A stretch of DNA of 64,000 nt, from positions 68,220,600 to 68,284,599 of the forward strand of contig NC_083602.1 of the NCBI RefSeq assembly GCF_029168945.1, in the 5' to 3' direction. This DNA is from Cannabis sativa. Its lineage: Eukaryota > Streptophyta > Magnoliopsida > Rosales > Cannabaceae. Of the stretch, positions 49,621 to 62,340 are shown piece by piece. Under the pieces are notes generated by a model. That model ran no database searches, was not told where the DNA came from, and was given only the letters and a program-made list of their open reading frames with translations. The translations under genes were made by a program, and so were the position numbers. Position 1 is the first letter of the stretch. The number at the start of each line of letters is the position of its first letter.

Positions 49621-51395
49621 TCTAATATAAAACAAAGTATGCAAATAGATCAATCTGATGTCTTGATCTTTAGATCAAGTGTAGTATATTTGAATCCACC
49701 CAAACTTCTGGAAACTAGTTCATAAATACACTTATGAAACATCCTTTACTATATGCTTTAGTCATCAAGGGATACTGAAATCTTTACTGTTTAAAAGTAC
49801 ATCTGAATAAACAGAAGACATATCTCTCATATTTTAAAATATGTAATTGAGATAATACAGTGTAGACTTTTCTTCAGTGATATAACTTTGTGGTAATGTC
49901 AAATTTACAAAGTTATAATTCTTCTCTGGTAGAGCTTGAATTATTATAGAATAATTCCTCCACCCCCAAAGTAAGCACCATCTCAAGAATTTCGAAATGA
50001 GTTGGTGAGATACAAGGATAACTGATACACAGTTCCTTAATATCTAACATATAGATCACTTTCATAAATCTTTCTTGAATATCTTCTAATGTTCCCTATT
50101 TGATTACATCTCAGATAGGTCCTACTCAATAGCAGATGTCTGGTTAAATAATACTTTTAACCTCTTATTGTTTGGAGAGTTATCTAGTTGTGACTTTTGT
50201 ATTAGTCTTGAAACTTTAAGTTTAGACTAAGTCATCAACATAGCAAACTAGTATTTGAAGTGAAAAATACATGCCAGAGATTAAGTAATCAAAATAAAGA
50301 TAACCATAAAGTTTTATGAGGATTAAGAATTCTTGGTTCAAGTCATTCGAATAGACTGAACTAGAGTTCTTTATCTTATTCTCATAATTCTGATAAGTTA
50401 TACCTATCCATGTGTATGGTTAGATTTGCTTTTCAGTAATGTTCTTAAGTACCTATCACAAGTATCAACCTAATGAATATGGGTATAGAATCTTAAAATT
50501 CTCCCACTCAATTGAGGTAGTGTGAAACTTTTTCAAAGAACTTTCATAGGTATCAAACTTTTACTTACAATTGTAAAACGAAATGGAACATACAATCAAG
50601 ATCAAGGATTTATATTGATAATAGCTGAGTCATTATATTACTTCCATGTTTAAAGAAAATATGTGTTACATAGGGAATTGTGGAATAGACTCCACCCCTA
50701 AGTATATAGAGATTATGATCCGCCCCTAAAGGTTGTAAAGATCACGATTCTCTAAGTGTAATAGAGTTTATGTGGAGTTGAATACTATCCAGAGTTCATT
50801 AGATATAAAAGATCGTTGAACTGCATAGTTTTCTTAACTTTTCTCCACCCCTATCAGATCAAAAGATCCTTTTATTAAACAAATTCTTAATAATTGTTTT
50901 AGAATGAACAATTATTAATAAACATAGAATTAGTTTCTAGTGTTTATTTAATATAACTCTATGAAGAGTTGTAAATATTATAGAATTTGCATCAATAATA
51001 AAAAACACTTACACATACAAACATATAAATATAATGTGGTAATAATTGATGAAGATAAAGTAAATGAAGCTCAATCTCATAAATTGCAATGGTTGAATTC
51101 GAAAATAAAAACTTTATTAATAATAATAAAAAAAAAATGTATTGCAACAATATGAGAAAAACAGGGATAAATATCCCTAACTAAAATTTGAAATCCAAAT
51201 TGTCTTTAAACTAAAACAATTAATTCAAAAATAAATTGAAGAGCTTCATCTTCATCTGGACGATTTCACCCTTGGTCCAGCTTTTCGATCCAACTCATCT
51301 GAGTTCAAGTAGCTTGGCCTATAAGAAAAAGAAAACAAATAAACAAAGTTAGTCCAGAATCATAAATCCAATTGGATAATAATTCACTAAAACTC
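49621..51395 (-). other. Non-coding 3' region of element E
   Basis: About 1.8 kb with no significant frame. Isolated phrases such as GATAGGGGTGGAGAAAAG (minus strand) resemble spots in the pol relic of element F, so this may be a residue of pol after large deletions. No domain can be called. Confidence 0.5.
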
Positions 51396-52262
51396 TTAAA
51401 GTTTATAAATAGAAATACCTTGTTTCTTTGCAAGAAGTTTAGGACATTGAGGTTTCCAATGACCTTTCTCATTGCAGTAGAAACACTTTCCTTTAAGTGT
51501 AGCATCACCAGAAGCAGTAGTCTTTTTGTGTTTCATGGCTTTTGCTCGCTTCTTGGTGTTCTTCCACTTCTTCTTCGATTTGGGTTTCGAAGCAGAGGCA
51601 ACATTTGCTTCAGGTTTCATCGTCCCATTACCATTCCCAGGATTGTGAGGTTTACTCCCTTTCTTCTTGGGTCCTCCAATCAAATTTTCATAAGTTTGAA
51701 GGTCATTGACTAACTCATGAAAGTCTATTTCCTTCTTATTCATGACATAATTTGATGTGTATGGTAGAAATGCTGGAGTCAGGCTATTCAAGATAAGGCT
51801 TACTTGAGTAGCGCTGTCCATTTCAGCACCATGATCCTGGGCTTCTTGGAAATAACTTTCCATGAGGAGAACATGGTCGTGCACATTTTGATGAGGTTCC
51901 ATCCGTGCATTAATGTACTTCTTAGTCGCGTCAAAGCGTTACTGAAGTGATGCCTTACCGAATAGCTCATTTAACTTCGTCATAACTTCAGCAGCCTTTT
52001 CGGTTTTAGAAAACCGAGTTTTGAGGGTGTCAACCATGCCGGAAAGCATAAAGTATCGAGCTTTGTCATTTGCTTTCTGCCAACGCTCATACTTTTCTTT
52101 CACAGCTTTGGATGCATTATCCCCAGGCACTTCAGGTGACGGCTCAGTTAAAACAAACAAGGCACTTTCTCCTATGAGAGCAATATTAATGTTCTCGTTC
52201 CATTTAGGAAAGTTAGATCCATTCAGCTTATTTTCAGTCAACAGTGATAACATGGGATTCAT
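51396..52262 (-). pseudogene. gag: Copia-type gag with CCHC knuckle, one nonsense codon
   Basis: The likely start is at 52262 (MNPMLSLLTENKLNGSNFPK), since the upstream in-frame Met at 52319 precedes leader-like sequence. The N-terminal half has the Copia gag (UBN2) pattern: KLNGSNFPKWNENINIAL, then WQKANDKARYFMLSGM. An in-frame TAA at 51939-51941, after LFGKASLQ, is followed by RFDATKKYINARMEPHQNVH in the same frame, so a single substitution breaks an otherwise open gene of about 288 codons. The C-terminal half ends with a basic Lys-rich tract and the zinc knuckle CFYCNEKGHWKPQC (C-x2-C-x4-H-x4-C). Gag forms the virus-like particle and binds element RNA. Confidence 0.9.
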
Positions 52263-52431
52263 TATGATAACACAGGATACTACAAAATAATAGAAATCAA
52301 TCAATAATGGTTTAATCACAAAATCAATTCAGAAATTATAAGCACATAGCAAGTAGGAATGATATGAGAAAATACTTAAAAAAAATTCAATCCTAAATAA
52401 TTTCCAAGGTTTTTCAACAAACTGATATCAG

Positions 52432-52569
52432 TGTCCCATTTAGGCGAGAGTCAAAGCTATCATCTATTGAATAGAGTTGTCAGATCATCTAAAATGTATA
52501 ACATTCTAGCAACCTTTTATTCGATCAAGATTGGAATCCAGCGTTGTCCCGTTTAGGCGAGAGTCAAGG
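52432..52569 (-). repeat. Paired leader motif before gag, element E
   Basis: TTTAGGCGAGAGTCAA occurs at about 52439-52454 and 52552-52567, each preceded by TGTCCC. Element F has the same motif in plus orientation (TTGACTCTCGCCTACCGGGA) at 57939, 58050 and 58435. Confidence 0.85.
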
Positions 52570-54311
52570 CTATTCTATCTTATGAGCTACTACCATTGTT
52601 TCGCAATTTGCAAGTCAAATATGGTCGCCACCATTAGGGTGATCTATACCATATAAAACACTTACAAACTACTTATCTTTCGAGATTAAACGGTGTGAAA
52701 TTGCTAATGAACGTTCCTCCATTAGGGAGGATTACTCACTAAAACAAACGCGATGTAAAACCAACAATGGAGATCGAATATCTTAATAATAATAAAGCTC
52801 ATTCTTTAAAATGTATTTTCTTTATTATTCTAATAAATATATTCATTAAATATCAAATTTAGAATTAAAAATTCAAAAATAAGAATTTAATATAATATTT
52901 ATAAAATTATACTTAGATGGTGATTGAAATAAAATTAATTATTTCCATCTTAGTAGTAATTTTAAATATAAATATTAAGGAAATTAATTTAAGTTGTATT
53001 AATTTAAATTAATTAGCAACTTAAAAATTTCCATAAGAATATATTTATTGTTTTCGAAAAATAAAGAATAAAACCATACATATTTTCAAAAATAATAAAA
53101 CTTAGAAAAATACTTCAAGCAAAAATATCACCTATCTAGATTTTCTTTTGACTAATTAATTCAATTTCTAATAATATATATATATATTTTAAATTTCATT
53201 TATTTTAAATTAATCAATTAAATGAAAAAATCATTGATTTAAGTTGGTCCAAGAATTAATTAAAATAAATAATTAATTTACAACTCAATCTTTCAAGATA
53301 AATTCAAAAATATTGCATAATTAAAATGCAATTTTCGAAATTGATTAATAAAATAAAAAAAAATATATATTGAAAATTATTTAAATTTAAGTCGAAAAAT
53401 TAAATTTCAACCTAAAAATAATTTTCTATTTTATTAAGTGTCATGAAAAATAAATATTTAAGTATCATGACGAGAATCAACTTAGATATTTAAAATTTTC
53501 AAATTAATTAAATGTATTAAATTCAAGAAATAAATAATTAAGTGTAGAGAAGGCTTAATTATTAATTTCTAGTTTAACACTAGGAAAAATATACTTAAAT
53601 AAAATTGTACCAAAATTAATTATTTAAATAATTAATTTCACAATGTATAGTATTTTCCTATTTAAATATTAGAAATAATAAGTAGTCTAGAAATAACTAT
53701 CTAGAAAATATCTTATTTGACTAAGTATCTTTTCAAAAAAAAAATTTGAAAAATATCTAATTTAAGTTGTTTAGAAAAAAAATCTAAAACTTAAATAATT
53801 TCAAATTTAGATTTAATTAAATATCAAAAATTAAGTTACAACCACTTAATTTGAAAAATATTCCATTTTAAGTTTAAAACTAACTTAAAAAATATCTTAA
53901 GAATCTTTAATAACTAATGCCTAGGATTCCTCAACTTGATTTAAAATTTAAATAAAATATTCAAATTTAAGTTAGATATGAAAAATCAGTTAAAATAACT
54001 AATTTATAACTTAAATAGGAATATTTAATTAAATAAGTTCCAGAAAAAATCTAGTTAGTTAAAATTCTTTATTTAATTAAATACAAGAAAAATACAAATA
54101 GTTTGTCTAGAAAAATATCTAAAACTAAAAGTGTTTTTCTTAAAATTAACTTTAAAATATTAAAATGAAAATAAATTTTCATATATTTTAAAAGTTAATT
54201 ATGTTGCTAATTCAATTTTATTAGGTCAAACTAATATAATTAACCTAGTACAGTTATTCAAATCAGGCAAATAGGTCTTCACAATTGGGGTAGTTCATGT
54301 GAAGGGGTGCT

Positions 54312-54347
54312 GGGTTCAGTATGTCGTACCCACTTCTATGGCTCCCA
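54312..54347 (-). repeat. Shared leader module, copy in E
   Basis: GGGTTCAGTATGTCGTACCC, then ACTTCTATGGCTCCC. Confidence 0.8.
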
Positions 54348-55505
54348 ACTCTCACACAAGGCCCAAAAGAGAGGAATTTAACCTTAAAATAAATAACTGT
54401 TATTAATTGAATAGGTCCAAAAACTAAATGGACCTAAATAAAATCTATCATGGTGTGACATTTTATTTAGCAACAACCTATATGCATCTATATAATAAAA
54501 TAAATATATAGGCTCACACATGCACACATTTGGATGGGTCCTATCATGTTGCTAGGTCATACACAGATGAAAGAAGATTGTAAAATTTACCTGTTACAAA
54601 TTATTAACTTGACCAAGGGAGCCATGAGTTAAAATCACATCATTGGATCTGTCAACAAGTTAACCATGGCTATTTGCAATCAAGTAATAATAGGTTTTGA
54701 AAACTTACACACAAGCTTAAACCACATACTCCTGCAACAAGGTTAGCTGGATAGTTGGAAGTAGGATTTATTAAATTTTAAATAAATAAATTTCGAAAAT
54801 AAAATAATTAAATAAATAAATAAAAAATAAAATTTAATTTTCGAAAAATTAAAAAAAATATTTATTTATTTTCGAAAATAATTAAAAAAAAGATAAAATA
54901 ATATTAATTTAATTTCGAAATTATTTAAAATAATTATTTAAAATTAAACCTACAATTTTGAAAAATTAGGTTTCAACTAACCTAAATATCATTTCAAAAT
55001 TTGATAACTACTTTTAAAAATTAAATGTTATTTTATAAGTAAAAATTAAAAAAAAAAGATAAATTAAATATCTTTTTCAGATTTTAAATTTAATTTAAAT
55101 AAATAAAATAGCAAAATTTAAAAGTTAGCAAAATATTTTACATCTATTTAAAATTTCACGATTATAGTTATCTTATTTTAAATTTAAATAAGGTCAAATT
55201 ATTAAAAAAAAATTGATTTAAAAAATTTAATATCTGACCTTAAATTTAAAAAAAAATAAGATATAATCAAATTTAAAAATAAGATAGATAATTAAGCAAA
55301 AAAGATAGATATTGACTATTTCAAATTCAAATTACACTAATATCATGAATTAAATTTAAAAAATATTAAATAAATTAATTATGATAATTAGAATTGAATT
55401 AGGAATAGTAAATATATAAATACAAAACTACACAAAAAATCGGAACTTAAATTCATAAAAAAGCATGAAAAAACGAAGAAAAATGAAAAAATTGCAAGCT
55501 GTACG

Positions 55506-55529
55506 GACGGGATGCTGTGCATACCCGTC
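55506..55529 (-). other. GC-rich leader hairpin, element E
   Basis: Outer arms 55506-55511 and 55524-55529 (GACGGG/CCCGTC), inner arms 55512-55515 and 55519-55522 (ATGC/GCAT), with one bulged base and a 3-nt loop. It lies in a GC-rich block, about 55495-55625. Confidence 0.7.
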
Positions 55530-55876
55530 ATCGCGCGTGCATGGGTGCTGGGCTGAGAATCCTCGGCGGAATGAGTGTCACGCACGATTTCCGCGCGCGC
55601 AGAGGAGATTCAGCTCAACCCCGATTTTTTCGAAACTTCAAAAAATCATAACTAATTCAAATTAAATCGAAATTGAGTTCTGTAAAAAAGTAACTTGCTT
55701 AATTTTTCCCATACTATCCAATAAAAATAATTCCAGAAACAAAATTTCAATTATGTTTCACGAAAATTCACAAACATCAATCAATCATCATATAACACTC
55801 AATACAACATGAAACCATCCAAATAACAAATAATCGTTTTAAAGTCCAAATTTCTTGCAAGCAAATCAATTACCAT

Positions 55877-55889
55877 GGCTCTGAGGCCA
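55877..55889 (-). other. Primer-binding site of element E
   Basis: Reads TGGCCTCAGAGCC on the minus strand, two nt from the 5' LTR. Identical to the PBS of F'. Confidence 0.75.
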
Positions 55890-55891
55890 GT

Positions 55892-57785
55892 TGTTGGAAT
55901 TTATTTTACTAGGATCTTAGATCTACTCACAAGTATGTTGTTTAACACCCTAAATATGAACTTTCTAAAACGATAAAATAAACACGTATAAAGTTAAGAA
56001 AACCTTACATTGATGCAGCAGAATTAATGTCTCATTCCACTCAGATCTCTAACCCTTGTATCCTTTCTGTCGCAGAGTATAATCAAGATCTGAGCCCGAA
56101 TGTCCTTGTTTTTTGAGTTTAATCCTTCACAGTCTTCCAATCTATGATTGAGTTACTGCTTGTTGTGTGTGGGCACTCACTCTTTCACTAGGGTCGAAAT
56201 TTTAGGAGAGGAAAAGAGAAGAGGGTTTCGGCTAAGGTATAGAAAATAGGGAAGGCTCAGTTTTTCTGAAGAGAGAAATTTTTGTCAGAAGATGTTATGA
56301 AAACTTGTGGTTTGACTGAGCCATCACTTTCTATTTATAGGCAACTACTAGGTTTAGGTTAGGAATTATTTGGCATTAAAATAATGAAAATATCAATTTG
56401 AATTTCCACAATTAGTGGCCGGCCATGGTGTGATAATGGACCCCACTTGATTTTGCAGTTTTAACAAATTTTATTTCTATTTTCTCAAAAATGCCAATTT
56501 TCTAATTCTAGCCATTTAAATGCCAAAACTAATTATTTAATAACTAAAATAGATTATTAAATAATATTGTCATTTAATTTAATGATTAACTAGACATATA
56601 AAGTCCATTAATAAATAAATAAACCTAGAATCTCTTTTCTTTACAATTTCACCCCTGCTTAGTGAAAATTCATAAATTAGACATAGTCTAACTTTAGAAT
56701 TATAATTGATCAATCACGAATCAATTAATGAGTCTTACAAGCAGAATGTTCTCAACTAGAATGGGGACCATGGATCTATATGCTGAGCTTCCAATAAGTG
56801 AACCAAATTTATCAAGTAAATTCCTACTTACTAATTCTTCGTTGAATCCACTCTTAGAACTTAGAATTGCACTCTCAGACTTATATAGAGCATATTATAT
56901 GTTCCACGATATCAATATGCTATCTCATTTAACCATTGTTATAATCTTATTGTGATTTAAAGATCCTCTATATAGATGATCTACATCGAAATGGGATAAT
57001 TTTACCGTTCTCACCCCTCAATGTATTTTGCCCCTTAAAACACTTAGCTACCTGTAAATGGTGTTTAGTGATCTAATAATTAGTCAGTTAAAGAAAGGCT
57101 CATCCATTTACTTCTATTTGCTAAGCTCGAAGGGAATCATCACTTGACTTCTATACACCAGTAGAAGCTATAGATTCCATATTTATGTTCAGCACTCCCA
57201 CTCAATCATACTATCATGTTCCCAAAATATACGTATCACCCTGACCCAAAAGTAGGCTTAACTAATAAATCAAAGAACATGAATAGCACTCCTGAGTTGA
57301 GCCTAAGCATATGAGGATTTAGATTCTTTTAATCTTAAGATCAACTACTGATATTGACTTGGAAAGATATATAACGGTAAGTTTGTAATATCTTAACTTA
57401 GTTGCAATATCGGTCCAGTCCAATGTATACTCCATACATTCGAAACTAGTATACTTTACTAATGTCCTGGAAAGAACATAACACTTACTCCAAGTGTAAG
57501 TACACATCATCGCTGATTATCACATTAGTGTAAATCCAAAACACTGATGAAACATGGACTTATTCTTTTGATTCATATGATCACAATCACATTCCACTGT
57601 GTTGACGATACTGTAATTGTGAATAAACATATGATCTGGATTTAACTGATTTTGTGTGTAAAAGTAATAAACATATATTAAACCATTAGCATGTAAAATT
57701 CATGCAAACATTAATCACTTCAAATTTCTTATATTGACAACTAATCAGATTGTAAAGAGTTTTATTTAGGGCATAAAACCCAATA
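55892..57785 (-). repeat. 5' LTR of element E
   Basis: 1894 bp. The inner edge is TGTTGGAATTTATTTTAC and the outer edge is AAAACCCAATA. It matches the 3' LTR closely. Confidence 0.9.
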
Positions 57786-57938
57786 GGTTATTCGTTGGAA
57801 GCATTTAACACCGTAAGATCTCATATGATAAGTATTTTGTAAGTTTTCGTCTCTAGTAGACTCTCCCCTACAGTGACTACTTAGAGATAAATTTACGAAG
57901 TATGAAACAATGGTGGAAGCTCATAAAATAAGATAACC

Positions 57939-58456
57939 TTGACTCTCGCCTACCGAGACAACATTGGATTTTTATTTTGATCGAATAAAAGGTTGCTAGA
58001 ATGGTTTCCATTTTAGATGAGCTGACAACTCTATTCAATGAATGATACTTTGACTCTCGCCTACCGGGACACTGTATCAGTTTGTTGGAAACCTTAGAAA
58101 TTATTTAAGATGTGCCTGTTTTGTATTTTCACATGTCTTTGTTATTTGCTAAATGCTTGATAATTTCTGAATTGTGTGTGAATTTATATTGAACCATGTC
58201 GTTTTCTGTTATTAATTATAGTTTAATTTCGAATCTTCATTGTTGGTCTAACTAAGCTTGTTGTTTTTAATGGAACAAATCCTAATGAATAGTCATCCAT
58301 TAGACAAACATAATAGTGTTAGATCTCGATAGATAAATATTTGTAAATGCAACATCTAGCAATTCATCAATTGATGACACTTTAGACAAGTATTTACAAT
58401 ATGAAACAAGAAGATTATAAAAATAAGAATAACTTTGACTCTCGCCTACCGGGACA
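57939..58456 (+). repeat. Triplicated leader motif and leader duplication in element F
   Basis: TTGACTCTCGCCTACCGGGA-type motifs at 57939-57960, 58050-58071 and 58435-58456. The sequence around the third (from about 58225) repeats that around the first, including ATGAAACAA before it and TTGGATTTTTATTTT-like sequence after it. This is a partial duplication of the leader in the place where gag should be. Confidence 0.75.
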
Positions 58457-59168
58457 TTGTTGGATTCTTATTTTAAATCAAAATTATCCTTTACTTATTC
58501 CTCTTAGCTTATTCATTTCAAATTTGCTTACATAGTATCTCATTGGATGAATGATTTATAAATCATTTGCTTATAATGTTATTCTATTTTTTTTTTGAAA
58601 TTGAATGGCGCATATGATTATATTCCCGATATTCTATCCCGAAATGATATAAATCCTCAATCTTAGAATCTCCTGCTTATATATGCTTACTTTAGGCAAA
58701 TTAAACTTAAAGTTAGATTAGTAGTGGTGGTCCAAGAGAGAAGAATACTCATGTATATTCGGTATAAATTTAAGTCTTTGACTTTAAATTTTAGATTCCA
58801 AATAGAATTATTTTTTTTATTTCTATTTCCAGAATACAATACAGTTCAACTTTCACAAGTGTTTAATATCCATTTTCTGTCAATGGATTCAAACTGTATG
58901 TTAAAGTACGGAATATGAGTTTAGTATTCTGTGACCAGGATCCACTTGGACTATTCTAAGAACTCTTTATTGTAACTAAACTTAAGTCATCAAAAGACAC
59001 AACCACATTTTAGTATCTATGGCATTTGTATCTTGTTCATAGTGGTTTTGACAAGATCATTCTCTACAAAGAGTCAATATGCCTATATCCACTGAAAGTA
59101 TAATCATCTCATTCGAAGATGGAGGTACATTCAGGGGTGGATATGAGTTTTCGTTATATTCTTAAGAC

Positions 59169-59309
59169 GATCACTCTAGATTTTACCTTATGCAAAAGAA
59201 ATTTGAAATGTTTGAAAATTTTCATGAATTTCTAGCAATGGTGAAAAACCATTAAGGTAAGTGGTTAAAGATCTTGCGAACTGATAGGGTTGGAGAAATA
59301 TTTGGTACA
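59169..59309 (+). pseudogene. Copia integrase fragment in element F
   Basis: Reads DHSRFYLMQKKFEMFENFHE and then LKILRTDRVGEIFGT, with an in-frame stop between. This corresponds to the integrase core stretch that in intact Copia elements runs from the DDxSRY motif to the LRSDRGGEY block. Upstream (58720-59165) and downstream (59310-60200) are too degenerate for reliable domain calls. Confidence 0.65.
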
Positions 59310-60301
59310 TATGCAGTTCAGAGATCATTAAGTTGATTTTTGAATTATATCCAAACTTACCTTCACAGCAATTCGATTTGCATATTGATGATTAGTTACT
59401 AATCGTTGCCTAAGTCCTTCTAGGGATATACCCTAGTGATAGGAAAATTTCAGAATGATGGAATGGTTGTGTACTTAGTGTAAACCATTACTAGATTCAT
59501 GGATGACCTAATCATAATCTTAAGAAAAGCTAGAACTGTTAACTAAGGTTTGCATGTTTGTTAGCTATTCTAAGTGATTAGGGGTGGACCATCCCATAGT
59601 CATTAGATAAGAAAGTGTTTGTTTAAACAAATAATACTTTTCTAAGAAAATGACTAAGTCTGAAAATAAAGTAGCAAATAAAGGAGATATTTTTTTCTTG
59701 ATTCCAAAAGTGTTCAATCATCTTATTTCGTATAAGATGGTCCCACTACCTCTGTTGTCTTAACACAACCGAAGGGGACAATACCATTTAGTATTCTTAG
59801 ACAAAATTTGTGGTACCTTGTTGTAGTGGGAGGGTTTCAAGGAACTCACCCTGTTATGACTTGGAAGACACTTGTGATGAAAATCCATTATTAGTTTAAA
59901 CAAGTAATGGATTGTCAGAATAAGAAACTAAGAAGAAAAGCCAAGAGAACTATTGTTTTTAAAACCATTCATATGGAACGACCAAAAGTTTTCTATTACA
60001 AGGACAAGAAAGGAAATTTTCGTTAATAATTCTATTCAATGGACTTAACAAAACTTCCTGTTCCTAGTATTATAGGTTTGAGTTTATCTAAACCTATGGC
60101 TTGTGGTATCCTGGTTAGTTTACTTACTCTAGTGCAAGCAACTTACTTTAGTAAGATGCTAGAGCATTTTTCTAATGGCAATCTATAGAAGCTTCTCGAC
60201 TTCTAGATATAGATTTTATTTATCTAAGGAAAAGTTTCAACTATTCCAGAAAAGATAAAGCCATGAAAGAATTCCTTGAATCAACAGTAAGAGGTCTCAG
60301 A

Positions 60302-60600
60302 TATGGTTTAGTATGTCTTAGACCAGACACTTGCTGTTGAGTGGGAGTAATGAGTAGGTATCAGATTAATCCAGGAAATGAACATTGGAAGACAATTAAG
60401 TAAATCTTAAGATCAAGAAGAGGAACTATATGTTAGTCGATAAGGGTGTATTTAATACTCTTAGACTACACCAAATCAGATTTCTAGACTTACCTTAGTC
60501 CTAGAAAGTCTGCTATGAGATAATGATTACTCTGGGGGTGGAGTAGTGATTTTGGAGAAGTGTAAAAACCTATCTGAAGTCTCTAAGTCTACCAGAGAGA
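60302..60600 (+). pseudogene. Copia RT end / RNase H fragment in element F
   Basis: YGLVCLRPDTCC, a stop, then VGVMSRYQINPGNEHWKTIK is the conserved end of Copia reverse transcriptase (TRPDI, SRYQ.NPG..HW). After shifts, LGGGVVILEKCKNLSEVSK matches the RNase H start region. Several frameshifts and stops make it non-functional. LTR H interrupts it at 60617. Confidence 0.75.
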
Positions 60601-62330
60601 GATTGAATGTTAAAGTTGTTGGAAATTATTTTACCAGGATCTAGATTTACTAACAAGTATGTTTGATTAACAACCTAATATGAATTCTAAAACAATGAAA
60701 ATAAACACATATAAAGTTTAGAAAACCTTACAGTGGGTGCAGCAGAATAATATGACTCCTTCCATTCAAATCTCTAGCCCTTGATTCCTTTCTGTAGCAG
60801 AGCATAATAAAGATCCGAATCTGGATCTTCTTTTCTCCTTCTTTGATGCAGATTTTCCATAGTCTTACATACTATGATTGAGATACCACTTGATGTGTGT
60901 GGGTGTTGGGTTTTATGCCCTAAATAAAACTCATTTCAATATAATCAGATTTACTTATTAATATAGATCAGAAATAACATTTAATGTTGCATGATTCACA
61001 TGATTTATTTCATGATTATATGTACATAATGTATGAATTCATCTGAAACCCTTTTCACATACTTGATCCTGTTTATTGTCTGTAGTCGGCTTACATTGGA
61101 AAGTAAACATGACTATGTGAATAAAGTTTCCTAGATTTATCGGACATAGGGTTTTGCGATATCATAATCTACAACGAGTTTACTTGCATTTGGAGAAATG
61201 CTATGTTCTTTCCGAGCATTGGTTAAAGTAAAGCTCAGGTTGGATGCATGGAGTATGCATCGGAAGGGACCGATATTGAACTTTGACTTAGATTTATTAA
61301 ACTTACCGTAATATCTATTCAAGTCAATATCGCCAAGTTGATCCTAGATCAAATGTTCTTAATCCTGTTATGATTAGGCTCAATCTTGAAAGGCTATTCG
61401 TGTTCTTTGATTTGTTAGTTAAACCTACTTTTAGGTCAGGGTGATACGTACATTTTGGGAACACGGTACTGCAATTGAGTGGGAGCGCTATCATAAACAT
61501 GGAATCTATAGCTTCTATCTGGCGAATAGTAAGCAAAGGATGATCTCCTTCGAGCTTGACCAAACGAACATAAATGGTGGAGTACTCATTTCACATAAGC
61601 TGAAATATCATTTATACGGGGTCAAGTGTTTTAAGGAATAAATACATTGTAGGGTGTAACGGTAATTTAATCCCTTTTACAGTGTAGATCATTCATATAG
61701 AGGATCATTGATCACATTAGGATTATAACAATGGATAACTAATGATGTGTCTATATGGTGGAACATATAGAGCATTCTATATACTGAGAGTGCAATTCTA
61801 AGTTCTATGCGTGGATTCAACGAAGAATTAATAAGTTAGTGAATTTTAGTGCTAAATTCTTGATCTACTTATTGGAAGCTCGGTTATATAGACCCATGGT
61901 CCCCCCACTAGTTGAGATAATATTGCTTGTAAGACTCATGTAATTGGTTTTGATTAATCAATTATAATTCTCAAATTAGACTATGTGTTGTGAATTTTTC
62001 ACTAAGTAAGGGCGAAATTGTAAAGAAAGAGTTTATAGGGGCATATTTGTTAATTATGATACTTTGTATGGTTCAATTAATAAATATGATAAATGACAAT
62101 ATTATTTAATAATTATTTATAGTTATCAAATAGTTAGAATTGGCATTTAAATGGTTGAATTAGAAAATTGGCGTTTTTGAGAAAATCAGATGCAGAAAAG
62201 ATAAAACTGCAAAATTGCAAAAAGTGAGGCCCAAATCCACTTGTATAGGGCCAGCCACTTTTGTAGGAATTTAAACTGATTTTTTCATTATTTTAATGCC
62301 AAATAATTCAAACCTAACCCTAGTGGAATG

Positions 62331-62340
62331 CTATAAATAG
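62331..62340 (+). promoter_or_regulatory. LTR TATA box, element G
   Basis: CTATAAATAG, 460 bp before the LTR end. It is conserved in position in the other copies of this LTR. Confidence 0.5.

Larger units (their letters stand above)
52263..55876 (-). other. Long leader of element E
   Basis: About 3.6 kb of AT-rich sequence between PBS and gag. It holds the GC-rich hairpin block, the shared GTACCC module and two copies of the GGCGAGAGTCAA motif (52432-52456 and 52545-52569). No protein is encoded. It is far longer than the leader of a typical Copia element. Confidence 0.8.
47717..57785 (-). mobile_element. Element E: complete gag-only (TR-GAG type) LTR retrotransposon
   Basis: The 10,069-bp element is flanked by a perfect TSD GGTTA (47712-47716 and 57786-57790) and sits inside element F's leader. 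On the minus strand the order is 5' LTR (55892-57785), PBS, a leader of about 3.6 kb, gag (52262-51396), a degenerate 3' region of about 1.8 kb, purine tract and 3' LTR (47717-49607). The two LTRs are nearly identical where compared, so insertion is recent relative to its neighbours. No protease, integrase, RT or RNase H frame is present, so mobility would need enzymes from elsewhere. The outermost bases are TATTGG and CCAATA, not TG..CA. Confidence 0.88.
40572..60616 (+). mobile_element. Element F: LTR element with pol relics, no gag; carries a solo LTR and element E
   Basis: The 5' LTR is 40572-44347, about 1.86 kb without its insert. A PBS-like TGGCCTGAGAGCC (44350-44362) follows, then the leader 44363-47716. 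It resumes after element E at 57791 and reaches 60616, where LTR H enters. Where gag should begin (about 58220) there is instead a second copy of leader sequence, so gag is absent. From about 58900 come degenerate Copia pol pieces: integrase and RNase H. The 3' LTR lies outside the window. The left flank ATATT (40567-40571) is the expected TSD. Confidence 0.75.

Noticed and set aside
57939..58456. A CRISPR-like array from the repeated GACTCTCGCC motif
   Set aside because: There are only three irregularly spaced repeats in a retrotransposon leader of a plant genome, with no cas genes.
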